DNA of 64,000 nucleotides from Occallatibacter gabretensis. GTDB taxonomy: Bacteria; Acidobacteriota; Terriglobia; Terriglobales; Acidobacteriaceae. The DNA is taken from positions 2,052,114 through 2,116,113 of the forward strand of contig NZ_LAIJ01000009.1 in assembly GCF_001449115.1 (NCBI RefSeq), in the 5' to 3' direction. Below, one piece after another: positions 33,818-43,451 of this stretch (positions are counted from its first letter, which is position 1; each line of letters begins with the position of its first letter). Under the pieces are notes generated by a model. The model did no database searches. It saw only the letters and a program-made list of their open reading frames with translations, and was not told the origin of the DNA. The translations under genes and the position numbers were made by a program.

Positions 33818-35577
33818 AGCGTATCGATTGCATGCTGAGCTGCTTCGAGTTCGGCGAGTGCTTGCTGGAGTGCTGTTGCGTCGATGGCTACGGTCGGATC
33901 TTCAACACGCGCGTGGGCTGCTATGAGCCGTGCGTCGGCTTCTTCTACGCGCTGCTCGATGGTTGCGAACTCGCGCGCTTCCAGATAGGACAGCTTCTTT
34001 TTGGATTCCTGTTTCAGAGCAGTCGCGGAATCAGCTTTGGGAGCGGTCGTTGACTGTGGAGTCTCGGACTCTGCCTGCCAGTCTTCCCATTGCGAGTAGC
34101 TGGCGAATTGTTCCGCGCTGCCATTGCCATTGAGGCCGAGCACGGTTGTGGAGATGCGGTCGAGAAGATAACGATCGTGGGTGACAAGCACGAGCGCGCC
34201 GGGGAACTCGAGGAGGCTTTCTTCGAGGATGTCGAGCGTGGGGATGTCGAGATCGTTGGTTGGTTCGTCGAGGAGAAGAAGATCGGCGGGTTCAAGCATG
34301 AGGCGGGCGATGAGCACGCGTGCACGCTCGCCGCCGCTGAGACGATCGACAGGCTGATTGAGCTGTTCCCCAGTGAAGAGGAAGCGCGCGGCCCAGCTTG
34401 CGACGTGGATCTGGCGGCCCTGATAGATGACGGCATCGCCATCGGGGGCGAGAGCGCGGCGAAGGGTGAGTGAGGAATCGATTTCGCGGAGCTGGCTAAA
34501 ATAAACGGTCTTGAGAAACTCGGCGCGTTGAATTGTGCCTGAGGTTGGTTCGATCTCTCCACGCAACAAGCGCAGCAGCGTGGTTTTGCCGCTGCCATTT
34601 GCGCCGACGAGACCGACGCGCGTGCCGGCGGTGAAGACGAAGTTGAGATTTTCGAAAAGTGTGCGACCGCCAATTTTGCAGGAGACGTCTTCGAGCGTGA
34701 TGAGGCGCTTGGTTTTGCGGTCGCTGGCCTGGAAATCGATGCCTGCATTGTTGACGGTGGAGCGCGAGTCCATGTCGGCGAGCTTGCGAATCATTCCATG
34801 GGCCGTGTCGATGCGGGCTTTGCTCTTGGTGGTGCGAGCTTTGGGGCCGCGTCGCAGCCATTCGATTTCTGTGCGCACTCGGTTGCGCAGGCTCTCCTGT
34901 TCACGCGAGTTTGCTTCAAGCCAGGACTGGCGCTCTTCGAGGAAGCGGCTGAACTTTCCGCGCACACGCAGCAGGCCGTCCGGGTAGATGCGGTTCAGCT
35001 CAACGATTTCATTGGCGACATTTTCGAGGAAGTAGCGGTCGTGGCTGACGATGACGGTTGCGAAGCCGGCATCTTCGAGAAGCTCTTCGAGCCAGCGGAT
35101 TCCGGCGAGATCGAGATGGTTGGTTGGTTCATCGAGAAGAAGCACATCGGGAGAGAGTACTAGGGCTTCCGCGATGGCGAGACGTTTGCGCCAGCCACCG
35201 GAGAGGGATGCGGCCTGGGCGGTGAGATCGATGAAGCCGGTGCGGCCGGCAAGCTCGCGAAGACGGCCTTCATGATCGTTTTCGGCAACATGTGCTTCAG
35301 TAAGCGCGCGTTCGAGCACGTCGCGTACGTTGAGGCCGCCCGGATAGAACGAATCCTGCGCGACATAGGCGACCCGCGCACGTTTGCGTGTTGCTACTTC
35401 TCCAGAGTCAGGCGACTGAATTCCGGCGAGCACAGAGAGTAGAGTCGATTTTCCCGCACCATTCGGGCCGATGAGTCCGATGCGGTCGCCTTCATTTACG
35501 GTGAGCGAGATGTTACGGAAGAGAGGCGCGGCACCGAAGGCTTTAGAGATAGTTTGAGCGTTAAGAATTGGAGGCAT
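33778..35577 (-). CDS. ABC-F family ATP-binding cassette protein
   Basis: A 599-residue soluble protein with two ABC ATPase domains and no membrane part. Walker A motifs are GPNGAGKST and GANGSGKTT; the signatures are LSGGWRKRLAIAEALV and LSGGERARVLIARLML. A linker of about 80 residues joins the halves and a C-terminal coiled coil follows, as in Uup-type ABC-F proteins. ABC-F members act on the ribosome; some protect it from antibiotics, others are housekeeping. Its start overlaps the stop of the phosphopantetheinyl transferase gene by one base, so the two are coupled. A resistance role in the adjoining biosynthetic locus is possible but not shown. Confidence 0.9.
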   Translation of the reverse strand: MPPILNAQTISKAFGAAPLFRNISLTVNEGDRIGLIGPNGAGKSTLLSVLAGIQSPDSGEVATRKRARVAYVAQDSFYPGGLNVRDVLERALTEAHVAENDHEGRLRELAGRTGFIDLTAQAASLSGGWRKRLAIAEALVLSPDVLLLDEPTNHLDLAGIRWLEELLEDAGFATVIVSHDRYFLENVANEIVELNRIYPDGLLRVRGKFSRFLEERQSWLEANSREQESLRNRVRTEIEWLRRGPKARTTKSKARIDTAHGMIRKLADMDSRSTVNNAGIDFQASDRKTKRLITLEDVSCKIGGRTLFENLNFVFTAGTRVGLVGANGSGKTTLLRLLRGEIEPTSGTIQRAEFLKTVYFSQLREIDSSLTLRRALAPDGDAVIYQGRQIHVASWAARFLFTGEQLNQPVDRLSGGERARVLIARLMLEPADLLLLDEPTNDLDIPTLDILEESLLEFPGALVLVTHDRYLLDRISTTVLGLNGNGSAEQFASYSQWEDWQAESETPQSTTAPKADSATALKQESKKKLSYLEAREFATIEQRVEEADARLIAAHARVEDPTVAIDATALQQALAELEAAQHAIDTLYARWAELTEKAG

Positions 35578-36341
35578 TACATATCTAGTGTAGTTTCTGA
35601 TTGCGACGTGGCGATATCTGGCCGGAGCGCGGGGGCATTTCCAGGTGGTTGAGCTTCCCATATTTGCAGGCGGGGATCAATTTTGCTCTCGACGGCAAGG
35701 GCAACGCGGTGTTCCACAAGATTGAAGAGGCGAAACTGCCAGCGCGCCGGATCGTCGTCGTCGAGGACGCGATCTATTTCAAGATGGAATTTGTTTGATT
35801 TGTCATAAACGAAGGAAAAGTGCTTGAGCGGCAGGGAGAGACCAAGCCCTCGCGCCTTGATGTAAGACTCCTTCAGCGTCCACAACGATAATGCACGAGC
35901 TGGTCTTTCCGGATCGGACAAATCCTCGAGCTGTGCCAATTCGCGAGGCGAAAAGACATCAGAGGCGAGCTTTACTATGTCTGGTGCACGATCCAGCGGC
36001 TCAATGTCGACACCGAGTTCAACATCTTTGGCGATAAGACAAACGACTAACTCCGTGCAGTTGGATAAATTGAAGCGCAGACCGCAATCCGGGTCGGTGG
36101 CGGGTTTTTCGTAGGGGTTTGTCTGAAACTTCCACGCATGCGGAGGAAGTGGATGATAGTAGGACAGTGCGTTGCGCACCAGGAGCCGGGTAGCCAGATA
36201 TTCACGACGATGTCTTTCAAATCGAAAGGTTTTGCTGCGCAAGAGCTCTTCTTCGCTGAGAATTCGTTCGGAATCCTCAGCGATTGTCTGTGCAGAAATA
36301 TCCTCCGGACGGGTATACCAGAGGTTCAATGCAGTTCCCAT
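35577..36341 (-). CDS. Sfp-type 4'-phosphopantetheinyl transferase
   Basis: A 254-residue enzyme that attaches the phosphopantetheine arm to carrier domains. Marks are NPYEKPATDP, FNLSNCTELVVC, the metal-binding GVDIEPLDR and WTLKESYIKARGLGLSL. It is divergently transcribed from the NRPS operon, 425 bp away, and is the obvious activator of its six carrier domains. ATG 36341 is chosen; the frame extends five codons further. The stop TAA overlaps the ABC-F start ATG (TAATG). Confidence 0.93.
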   Translation of the reverse strand: MGTALNLWYTRPEDISAQTIAEDSERILSEEELLRSKTFRFERHRREYLATRLLVRNALSYYHPLPPHAWKFQTNPYEKPATDPDCGLRFNLSNCTELVVCLIAKDVELGVDIEPLDRAPDIVKLASDVFSPRELAQLEDLSDPERPARALSLWTLKESYIKARGLGLSLPLKHFSFVYDKSNKFHLEIDRVLDDDDPARWQFRLFNLVEHRVALAVESKIDPRLQIWEAQPPGNAPALRPDIATSQSETTLDM

Positions 36342-36766
36342 CCGGAAATCCCCCAAGCTATCTTTGGACAGCAGCTAATAGCACTATAGAACCATGGTAA
36401 CTGAGCCAGTGGACGGCAGGAGATGTTACTAAGTGGGTATCGAAATGGCCCTGGAGTGCTAAAGTCACGGTAATGAAAGATTGCTAACATGATGATTGCC
36501 TTGGTGGTTGTCTGACGAATTGAACCAATTATTCCCAGTGTCTGCACGGCCGTAATGGGCCGTTGCAGTTTTGCCGGGTGGATTCGTAGACAAGGCGCAG
36601 CTCTTAATTCTTTCCATGCGGCCGATGAAGCTCATGAGCCGGCAGGAGGAATTGCTGATAGAAGCGTCAGAAGGAAGCTACGTCGACCACCGCTGACGAT
36701 ATGTGCACGATCCCGGCAGGGCTCTATGCCCGATGTTTTTCCTGGCGGGATACCAGACGAGACAAC
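36342..36766. promoter_or_regulatory. divergent regulatory region of the biosynthetic locus
   Basis: 425 bp with no convincing gene, upstream of both the minus-strand transferase/ABC-F pair and the plus-strand NRPS operon. It must hold both promoters; I cannot place them with confidence. A stem-loop with TTTT is at 36542-36572. Confidence 0.5.
36542..36572 (+). terminator. stem-loop plus T-tract in the NRPS leader, possible attenuator
   Basis: Arms CTGCACGGCC and GGCCGTTGCAG pair with one bulged base around a short loop and are followed by TTTT, about 195 bp before the NRPS1 start. No gene on the plus strand ends upstream, which suggests leader attenuation. Confidence 0.42.
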
Positions 36767-39700
36767 ATGGTCAGCTCTGTGGAGCATTTGAGTACCGTAC
36801 AGTTCTTATCGGAACTTCGCCGGCTTGACATTCATGTGAGTGTCGAGGGTGGGAGACTGCGCTGTAACGCCCCAGCGGGGCGCCTTACGAAAGAACTGGA
36901 AAAGGCTCTTGTCGAGCACAAAGCAGAGATCATCCAGACTCTCCGCGCTTCGAATGCATCCTCTTCTATTCCCAGACGATACGAACCAAACAAGCGAATG
37001 CCTCTGTCCTTTGCCCAGGAGCGCTTGTGGTTTCAGCAAAATCTAAAACCGGAGAGCACAGCTCACAACATCACTGCCAGGCGCCGTTTGCAGGGTGCGG
37101 TGAATGCGGAATTGCTGGAACGTGCTTTGCGTACCCTCGTGCGGAGGCACGAGATTCTGCACACGCGTGTTGTAGAAGCAGATGGAGTTCCTGCTCAAGA
37201 AGTGCAACAGGATCTGTTGCCCACTGTTGAGGTTTATGACCTATCTCATCTTGCAGGAACTGAGCAGATGACGGCGGCGGAGTCAACGATACGGAAGTTC
37301 TCAGCACGACGGTTCAATTTTGCAAGCGGAGGTCTCTTCCGCGTGGCCCTCATTCGTCTTTCCAGCGATGATTGCCAACTCGTAATGGCTGCCCACCATA
37401 TCATCTGCGACGGCTGGTCTCTGGGCATCTTTTTTACGGAGCTCTGCTCACTGTATGAAGCGGGGCAGCGCGGACAGGCGATCGAATTAGCGGGGCTTCC
37501 GATTCAGTATGGCGATTACGCGCTATGGGAGCGGGAGCGGATGAACTCGATGTCGCTGGCTCCTCAGCTCAAATACTGGAAGGACAAGCTGAAGGGAGCA
37601 CCTGCTTCTCTTGAGATTCCTCTGGACCATCCGCGTTCAGCATCGCTTGAATACAAGTCGCGACTCGGTTCATTTCAATTGGATGAAGTCACCTCGGAAT
37701 CCCTGAGACGACTGGCTCGAGAGAGCGCCGCAACTCCCTTCATGATGTTGCTGGCGATTTTCAAAGCGCTGCTGGCCCGGTATACCGAACAGGGCGATAT
37801 TGTTGTCGGCACTCCAGTGTCGACGCGAACCTTGCCGGAACTGGAAGGGCTGATTGGATGCTTCATCAATACACAACTGCTTAGAACCGCGGTAGCCCAG
37901 AGTATTACAGCAAGAGAACTGGTCAACCGTGTCCGCACCACGGTGCTCGAATCGCTGAGCCATGCGGATGTTCCTTTTGAGGTATTGGTTCGGGAGCTTG
38001 TGACCAAGCGTGATCTGTCCCGTTCCCCGCTTTTTCAGATTGCGTTCGTTCTGCTCAATACGCCCCGGGCACAGGAATATGAGGTAGTAAGCGGCGGGAC
38101 CGATCTGGACATGACGCTGTACATGTGGGAGGCAGAAGGCAAATTTTATGGTTCCCTGGAGTACGATGGCGCGCTCTTCGATCCTGCTACTATTTCGTGC
38201 TTCACAGGCTGCTTTCAAACTTTAGCCGCGCAGATGGCGTCTGAGCCCGATACACAGCTCATGGATCTTGCCCTGGTGTCTTCCGACCAGGCCGAGGAGT
38301 GGTTTTCCGGGCAGAACGGTCCATCCGTGCCGCTACCTGCCGACACTGCACATGAATGGGTGCGGCGACAGGCGGAAGCGTCTCCGGAAAAGATTGCGGT
38401 TGTCTGCGGCAAGGAGCAGCTGAGTTTTCGAGACCTGTGGGCCAGGGCGGGCAAGCTGGCTTATCAGCTGCGGCTGCTGGGCGTGGGCCCCGGAAGCCGG
38501 GTTGCACTTTGCCTGAATCGAACAGTGGATCTGGTTGTCGCTCCACTTGCGGTCTGGCAGGCCGGCGCGGCGTATGTTCCGCTTGATCCTGACTATCCCG
38601 CGGGCCGGCTGGCATACATGCTCCGAGATGCCGGGGTTTCCGTTCTGGTGACTGAGAGCGATCTGCTGAAGCGCTTACCCAGCGCCCTGCCTTCATTTAT
38701 CTGCCTGGATCGAGAACGGCACGGGCATCTGAGTGAGGCTGAAAGTCTGCCTCCGGTTTCTGTGAAACCTGACGACCTTGCATATGTCATATATACGTCC
38801 GGATCGACCGGAAATCCGAAGGGAGTCGAAATCCGCCATCGGTCGCTGGTCAACCTTCTGGCCTCAATGATGCAGGAGCCAGGAATTGCCCATGCGGATC
38901 GGCTGCTGGCAGTGACAACCTTGTCTTTTGATATAGCCGGCCTGGAATTGTTTCTACCGCTGGTGAGCGGAGCTCAAGTGGTGGTCGCGCCAAGGAGTGC
39001 GGTTGCTGACGGAGCTGCTTTGGCTCGGCTGCTGACAGAATTCAAGATTACTGTGATGCAAGCTACGCCGGTGACCTGGCGTCTGCTTCTGCAGTCCGGC
39101 TGGAAGGGAAAACCGGGATTCAAGATTCTCTGCGGCGGTGAAGCACTTCCGCGCGATCTGGCGGAGCAACTGCTGGAGACCGGCGCAGAACTGTGGAACC
39201 TTTACGGCCCGACTGAGACTACCATCTGGTCTACCGTACAGCGTATTGAGGCTCCCGTTGATCGAATCGCCATTGGTCATCCTATTGCCAATACGCAGAT
39301 ATGCGTTCTCGATGAGGGCGGTCGTCCGCTGCCGCCTGGTTTGACGGGTGAGCTCTTCATCGGCGGAGCGGGGCTGGCAAGGGGCTATTGGAATCGTGAG
39401 GATCTGACGTCGGAACGGTTTGTGGCTGGACAAGACCGCTATTCAGGAACGCGTATGTATCGGACTGGCGACCTGGTGCGAAGGCTGTCTGGCGGCAATG
39501 TGGAATATGTCACTCGAGCGGATGATCAGGTGAAGTTCCGCGGCCATCGCATCGAACTGGGCGAGGTGGAGACCACGCTGGGACGCCATCCGAGTGTGGC
39601 GCAGGCGATTGTTACGGTTCGCGAAGATAAGCCGGGAGATAAAAAACTCATCGCTTATTGGACAATGCGTGGCCACGGAAAGGTCGATGCCGCTGAACTT

Positions 39701-41008
39701 CGCAAGAACCTGCGCAGACAGTTGCCAGACGTAATGATTCCCGCAGTATTCATCAAGCTTGATAGCTTTCCTCTGACTCCGAATAATAAGGTCGATCGAA
39801 AGGCTCTCGCCAGTTCCAAGTTTCGGTCGATGCTGGAAGAAAATGGGAATGGCAAACGGGGGCGTAGTGAGGCGCTTCCGGTTGAGGGATGGATCACGCC
39901 TGAGCGCGTCATGCCAAGCAATTATGTGGAGGCTGTTCTAGAGGAGATCTGGCGCGGGGTGCTGCAGGTCGAGCAGATTTCCGTACACGACAATTTCTTT
40001 GAACTTGGGGGAGATTCTCTCACTACGGCGCGAGCTGTCTCGGATATTCGAGCCGAGTTGGATATGGATTTACCTCTGCGATCGATCTTTGTTTATCCGA
40101 CGATCGCCAGTCTTGCGAGCCACATTTCTTTTGAGCCATCCACTCGCCGATACAGTTATACGAGCGAGCAGACGCACTGGCAGCGCCTGGTGCCCGCGCA
40201 ACCACGCGGCAGCCGCGCGCCGTTCTTCTTCCTTGCCGGATTTTATAGACCGGATGGCCCACTGCTTGTTCTTGCCCATTTGATTCCTCACCTCGGCAAG
40301 GATCAACCGGTCTTTGGATTCCAGCCGCGCTGGATGGAGGAGGGCGGAACCGACTATGACAACGTGGAGGAACTGGCGCGTGAATATATAGCGGAATTGC
40401 GCAAGGTTCAGCCAACGGGGCCTTACTTGCTGGGTGGCAACTGCGTGGATGGCATCGCGGTTTTGGAGATGGCAAGGCTTCTGGAAGAGGCAGGCGAGGA
40501 AGTCAGACGGGTGGTGCTGTTAGATACTGTACGGCCATCCTCGCGGCGGCTATTACAGATGGATCTGTTTTTCTTCAAGAAGAGGCTGGAACACATCCGC
40601 GACGTGCTTTTCGGAATTGTGAGCGCCAGAAACGGAGAACGGCTCCGCATGTTTCGCCAGGTGGCGAATCGAAAACTGGGAGTTGCAATATCCTCGGAAG
40701 ACCGCGAGATGGGTCGTTTCGACAAGCGGAGAGATCGCTATCGGCGATTGCTGAGCAGACACAAGCTCAAGAGCTGGTCCGGACGCATCACTCTGATCAG
40801 GAATGAAGAGGAATTTAACCTTGGCCACGACTTTGGCTGGACTGGCTTTTCTGACGCAGGATACGATGTTCACGTCGTTCCAGGGGAACATGAAACGATG
40901 CTGAGCGAGCACGGAAAAGAGGTTGCGCAGATCATCCGCCGATGCCTGGACGAGACTACGGCTGAGCGTTCCGAAGTGAGGGAATATAGAGAGGCCGGAG
41001 TTTTGTGA
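36767..41008 (+). CDS. NRPS1: docking-C-A-PCP-TE, predicted terminal module
   Basis: A 1413-residue module. In order: a TubC-type N-terminal docking domain (about 5-60, TVQFLSELRRLDIHVSVEGG); a condensation domain with HHIICDG at 210-216; an adenylation domain (A3 YTSGSTGNPKG at 676-686, YGPTETTIW later); a PCP with Ser1084 in LGGDSL; and a thioesterase (1120-1390). The pocket code read by hand is D-I-L-Q-L-G-L-I-W, a glycine-type code. The thioesterase has GGNCVDG with Cys1226 in the usual Ser position, and His1375 in PGEHETM. It is the first gene of the operon but carries the releasing domain. ATG 36767 is used; the frame opens at 36701. Confidence 0.93.
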   Translation: MVSSVEHLSTVQFLSELRRLDIHVSVEGGRLRCNAPAGRLTKELEKALVEHKAEIIQTLRASNASSSIPRRYEPNKRMPLSFAQERLWFQQNLKPESTAHNITARRRLQGAVNAELLERALRTLVRRHEILHTRVVEADGVPAQEVQQDLLPTVEVYDLSHLAGTEQMTAAESTIRKFSARRFNFASGGLFRVALIRLSSDDCQLVMAAHHIICDGWSLGIFFTELCSLYEAGQRGQAIELAGLPIQYGDYALWERERMNSMSLAPQLKYWKDKLKGAPASLEIPLDHPRSASLEYKSRLGSFQLDEVTSESLRRLARESAATPFMMLLAIFKALLARYTEQGDIVVGTPVSTRTLPELEGLIGCFINTQLLRTAVAQSITARELVNRVRTTVLESLSHADVPFEVLVRELVTKRDLSRSPLFQIAFVLLNTPRAQEYEVVSGGTDLDMTLYMWEAEGKFYGSLEYDGALFDPATISCFTGCFQTLAAQMASEPDTQLMDLALVSSDQAEEWFSGQNGPSVPLPADTAHEWVRRQAEASPEKIAVVCGKEQLSFRDLWARAGKLAYQLRLLGVGPGSRVALCLNRTVDLVVAPLAVWQAGAAYVPLDPDYPAGRLAYMLRDAGVSVLVTESDLLKRLPSALPSFICLDRERHGHLSEAESLPPVSVKPDDLAYVIYTSGSTGNPKGVEIRHRSLVNLLASMMQEPGIAHADRLLAVTTLSFDIAGLELFLPLVSGAQVVVAPRSAVADGAALARLLTEFKITVMQATPVTWRLLLQSGWKGKPGFKILCGGEALPRDLAEQLLETGAELWNLYGPTETTIWSTVQRIEAPVDRIAIGHPIANTQICVLDEGGRPLPPGLTGELFIGGAGLARGYWNREDLTSERFVAGQDRYSGTRMYRTGDLVRRLSGGNVEYVTRADDQVKFRGHRIELGEVETTLGRHPSVAQAIVTVREDKPGDKKLIAYWTMRGHGKVDAAELRKNLRRQLPDVMIPAVFIKLDSFPLTPNNKVDRKALASSKFRSMLEENGNGKRGRSEALPVEGWITPERVMPSNYVEAVLEEIWRGVLQVEQISVHDNFFELGGDSLTTARAVSDIRAELDMDLPLRSIFVYPTIASLASHISFEPSTRRYSYTSEQTHWQRLVPAQPRGSRAPFFFLAGFYRPDGPLLVLAHLIPHLGKDQPVFGFQPRWMEEGGTDYDNVEELAREYIAELRKVQPTGPYLLGGNCVDGIAVLEMARLLEEAGEEVRRVVLLDTVRPSSRRLLQMDLFFFKKRLEHIRDVLFGIVSARNGERLRMFRQVANRKLGVAISSEDREMGRFDKRRDRYRRLLSRHKLKSWSGRITLIRNEEEFNLGHDFGWTGFSDAGYDVHVVPGEHETMLSEHGKEVAQIIRRCLDETTAERSEVREYREAGVL

Positions 41009-41847
41009 CAACAGCGAACGCGCCCTCTGCCACGATCTCGGATAGTTGCCAGGGCGAATCCCCACTCATTGCGGTTGAGAATGTGACGATGCGTTTTCCT
41101 ATCCCGAAGCGGTATCGGGAATGGGTGCTGGCGCCCCACCGGAGACGGCGTGTGTGTACTGCGCTTTCCAATGCGAACCTTGAGGTGCAAACCGGCGATC
41201 GCATTGCGGTGATGGGGCCGAACGGCGCCGGCAAGACAACTCTGCTTAAGCTGATTGCAGGAGCTTTGCTGCCCACTGAGGGGAAAGTGTTTGTGAATGG
41301 GCATAGCACACTTGAGCAGAGCGCGGCCGCACGGAGATCGGTGGGATTTGTCTTTAACGAAGAGCGCAGTTTTTTCTGGCGATTAACGGGCGTGCAGAAT
41401 CTTGAATTTTTCGGAGTACTCGACAACCTCTACGGGAGACAACTGCGCGAACGCATTGATCATGTCCTGGAGCTTGTGGGTCTGTCGGACGCTAGAGACA
41501 AAGCGGTCTACACATACAGCAGCGGGATGAAGCAGCGTCTGGCAATTGCACGAGTGCTGATTGCGGAACCGGATGTGTTGATTCTGGACGAGCCTACCCG
41601 CGCACTCGATCCGGTGGCCTGCGATCAACTCGTTGAACTGATTCTGTCGACCATTCATCGCAATTCACGGAAGACTCTGTTAATCGCCACGCATCGGCCC
41701 GAAGAAGCTTCGTTGCTGTGCAACAAGGTTCTGGTTGTCGGGGGCGGAAACATCCTGGGCAGGGAATCCATTGGCGGACTCGATGCAAAGGGAACTACTG
41801 TGCTTGAGTATTACCGGCAGCTCATGGTGAGCGGAGAGCGCTCATGA
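41005..41847 (+). CDS. ABC transporter ATP-binding protein, DrrA-like
   Basis: A 280-residue ATPase. Walker A is GPNGAGKTT, the signature YSSGMKQRLAIARVL, Walker B VLILDEP, and a switch His follows in LIATHRPEE. The N-terminus has an unusual 60-residue lead with KRYREWVLAPHRRRRV before the nucleotide domain. GTG 41005 overlaps the NRPS1 stop by four bases. With the permease that follows it forms a two-gene exporter likely to pump out the NRPS-PKS product; this is inferred from position and the ABC-2 type. Confidence 0.92.
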   Translation: MTTANAPSATISDSCQGESPLIAVENVTMRFPIPKRYREWVLAPHRRRRVCTALSNANLEVQTGDRIAVMGPNGAGKTTLLKLIAGALLPTEGKVFVNGHSTLEQSAAARRSVGFVFNEERSFFWRLTGVQNLEFFGVLDNLYGRQLRERIDHVLELVGLSDARDKAVYTYSSGMKQRLAIARVLIAEPDVLILDEPTRALDPVACDQLVELILSTIHRNSRKTLLIATHRPEEASLLCNKVLVVGGGNILGRESIGGLDAKGTTVLEYYRQLMVSGERS

Positions 41848-42659
41848 TGCAATTGCTAAGAAAAGCCTTCGCATTCATCCGACGCGATTTTTGCATAGAG
41901 TCCGGCTATCAGGCCTCGTTTGTGATGGGCTTGATGGAATCTTTGATGCTGCTGATCATTCTGCGCTTTGTGGGCCGGCTGGTCTCCCCAACGGCGTCAG
42001 GCACCCTTAGCCATTCGGGATTGGCCTACTTTCCCTTTGCGCTTGTTGGGGTGGCATTCGCCCGCTACTTTGACCTGATGCTGAGAATGTTTTCCGATTC
42101 GATTCGTACGGCTCAAGTCACGGGCTGCTTAGAGGCAATGCTGTGCAGCCAAACGGACAGTATCACAATCGTGATGCTGTCATCGCTCTACAGCTTGATT
42201 TCCGGAGGAATACAACTACTGCTCATTCTGCTGGGCGGAGCATTTCTGTTCGGAGTGGATCTGCGGCATGTGGATGTGCCTGCGACTTTGCTTGTGCTGC
42301 TGGTCTCGGTTGCAATTTTCATAGCATTCGGAGTGCTCTCGGCAGCTGCGATTGTGTGGCTAAAGAAGGGCGATCCGGTCACGTGGGTTCTGGGCGGACT
42401 AGGCAGCATTCTGGGCGGAGCTTATTTTCCGATTGATGTGATGCCGGCCTGGATGCAGAAGATCTCCTTTCTGATTCCAGTGACGTATTCTTTGCAAGCG
42501 CTGCGGCTCACCATGCTCAAGGGTGCATCGCTGGCCGAGGTGGCGAAACCTGTTAGCACACTTGCGATCATTGCTGTGGTGATTCTGCCGGCCAGCGCTG
42601 TCATATTTGCTGCCACTATACGACGGGGCAGAAAAGAAGGCACTTTAACGCAGTACTAA
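41844..42659 (+). CDS. ABC-2 type transporter permease
   Basis: A 271-residue membrane protein with six predicted helices and the ABC-2 pattern, including the late VLGGLGSILGGAYFPIDVMP and SFLIPVTYSLQALR motifs. ATG 41844 overlaps the ATPase gene by four bases (ATGA). Permease and ATPase form the export unit of the biosynthetic operon. Confidence 0.92.
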   Translation: MMQLLRKAFAFIRRDFCIESGYQASFVMGLMESLMLLIILRFVGRLVSPTASGTLSHSGLAYFPFALVGVAFARYFDLMLRMFSDSIRTAQVTGCLEAMLCSQTDSITIVMLSSLYSLISGGIQLLLILLGGAFLFGVDLRHVDVPATLLVLLVSVAIFIAFGVLSAAAIVWLKKGDPVTWVLGGLGSILGGAYFPIDVMPAWMQKISFLIPVTYSLQALRLTMLKGASLAEVAKPVSTLAIIAVVILPASAVIFAATIRRGRKEGTLTQY

Positions 42660-42683
42660 CTACCTTGGCCACCGGCGGGATAT

Positions 42684-43451
42684 ATGCTCAGGCGAACTCG
42701 ATATCGGGACAATTCAGCTGTTCAGCTGTTCTGCGTCCCGCACGCCGGAAATGGCCCTGCCGTATTTCGTGGATGGGCAGACCGATTAGCTCCCGAGATT
42801 GAAACTGTCGTCGTCGAACTGCCCGGACGAGAGTCGCGCTTCTATGACGTACCCTATCAGCGCATGGAGCCGCTTGTGAATGACCTCGCGGACGCGGTGA
42901 TCGACTGCTTGTCAGCTGATCGGCCGTTTGCGTTTTTCGGTAACAGCATGGGAAGCGTAATTGCATTTGAGACATTGCACGAGATACACCGGCGGACCGG
43001 ACGCGAGGCTCTGCACCTGTTCGTATCGGCTTGTGGCGCTCCGCATTGTCGATCTATTCTGCCGCCGATGGGCCACCTGGAAGATGAAGAGCTAATTCGT
43101 GAAGTGGACACACGCTACGGAGGCATTCCTGCACCCGTTTTGGCCGACAAAGAATTCCTTGCGCTGGCCCTACCCACTTTACGTGCCGATATCTGTGTGC
43201 TCGAAGCGTATCGACAGGATGAGCCTCAACCGCTGAAGTGCCCGATCACGGCCTTCGCCGGCAGGTTCGATGCAACTATACCTTTGGAGCAGGTGGAAGC
43301 ATGGTGCGAGCAGACTTCAGCCACGTTCCAAAGTTTTGTCCTGGAGGAGGGACATCTTTATCTGGATAGCGCGCGTGATGTACTGTTGCGCAATCTGAGC
43401 CAGGCTTTGCTGGTTTCCGCCGCGTGCGAGAGAGAGGTTCCCAGTGACTAG
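42684..43451 (+). CDS. type II thioesterase (GrsT-like)
   Basis: A 255-residue alpha/beta hydrolase of the external editing thioesterase family. The nucleophile is Ser88 in FFGNSMGSVIAFE; AGRFDATIPLEQV holds the acid and EEGHLYLD the catalytic His. The N-terminal FCVPHAGNGPAVFRGWADRL is typical. Such enzymes clear mis-primed carrier domains. The gene begins 25 bp after the permease gene and overlaps PKS1 by eight bases. Unlike the integrated thioesterase of NRPS1, it keeps the normal Ser. Confidence 0.93.
   Translation: MLRRTRYRDNSAVQLFCVPHAGNGPAVFRGWADRLAPEIETVVVELPGRESRFYDVPYQRMEPLVNDLADAVIDCLSADRPFAFFGNSMGSVIAFETLHEIHRRTGREALHLFVSACGAPHCRSILPPMGHLEDEELIREVDTRYGGIPAPVLADKEFLALALPTLRADICVLEAYRQDEPQPLKCPITAFAGRFDATIPLEQVEAWCEQTSATFQSFVLEEGHLYLDSARDVLLRNLSQALLVSAACEREVPSD

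Noticed and set aside
36454-36462. GAGTGCTAA, half of a CIRCE element, upstream of NRPS1
   Set aside because: The partner TTAGCACTC is absent at the required nine-base spacing, so it is most likely chance.
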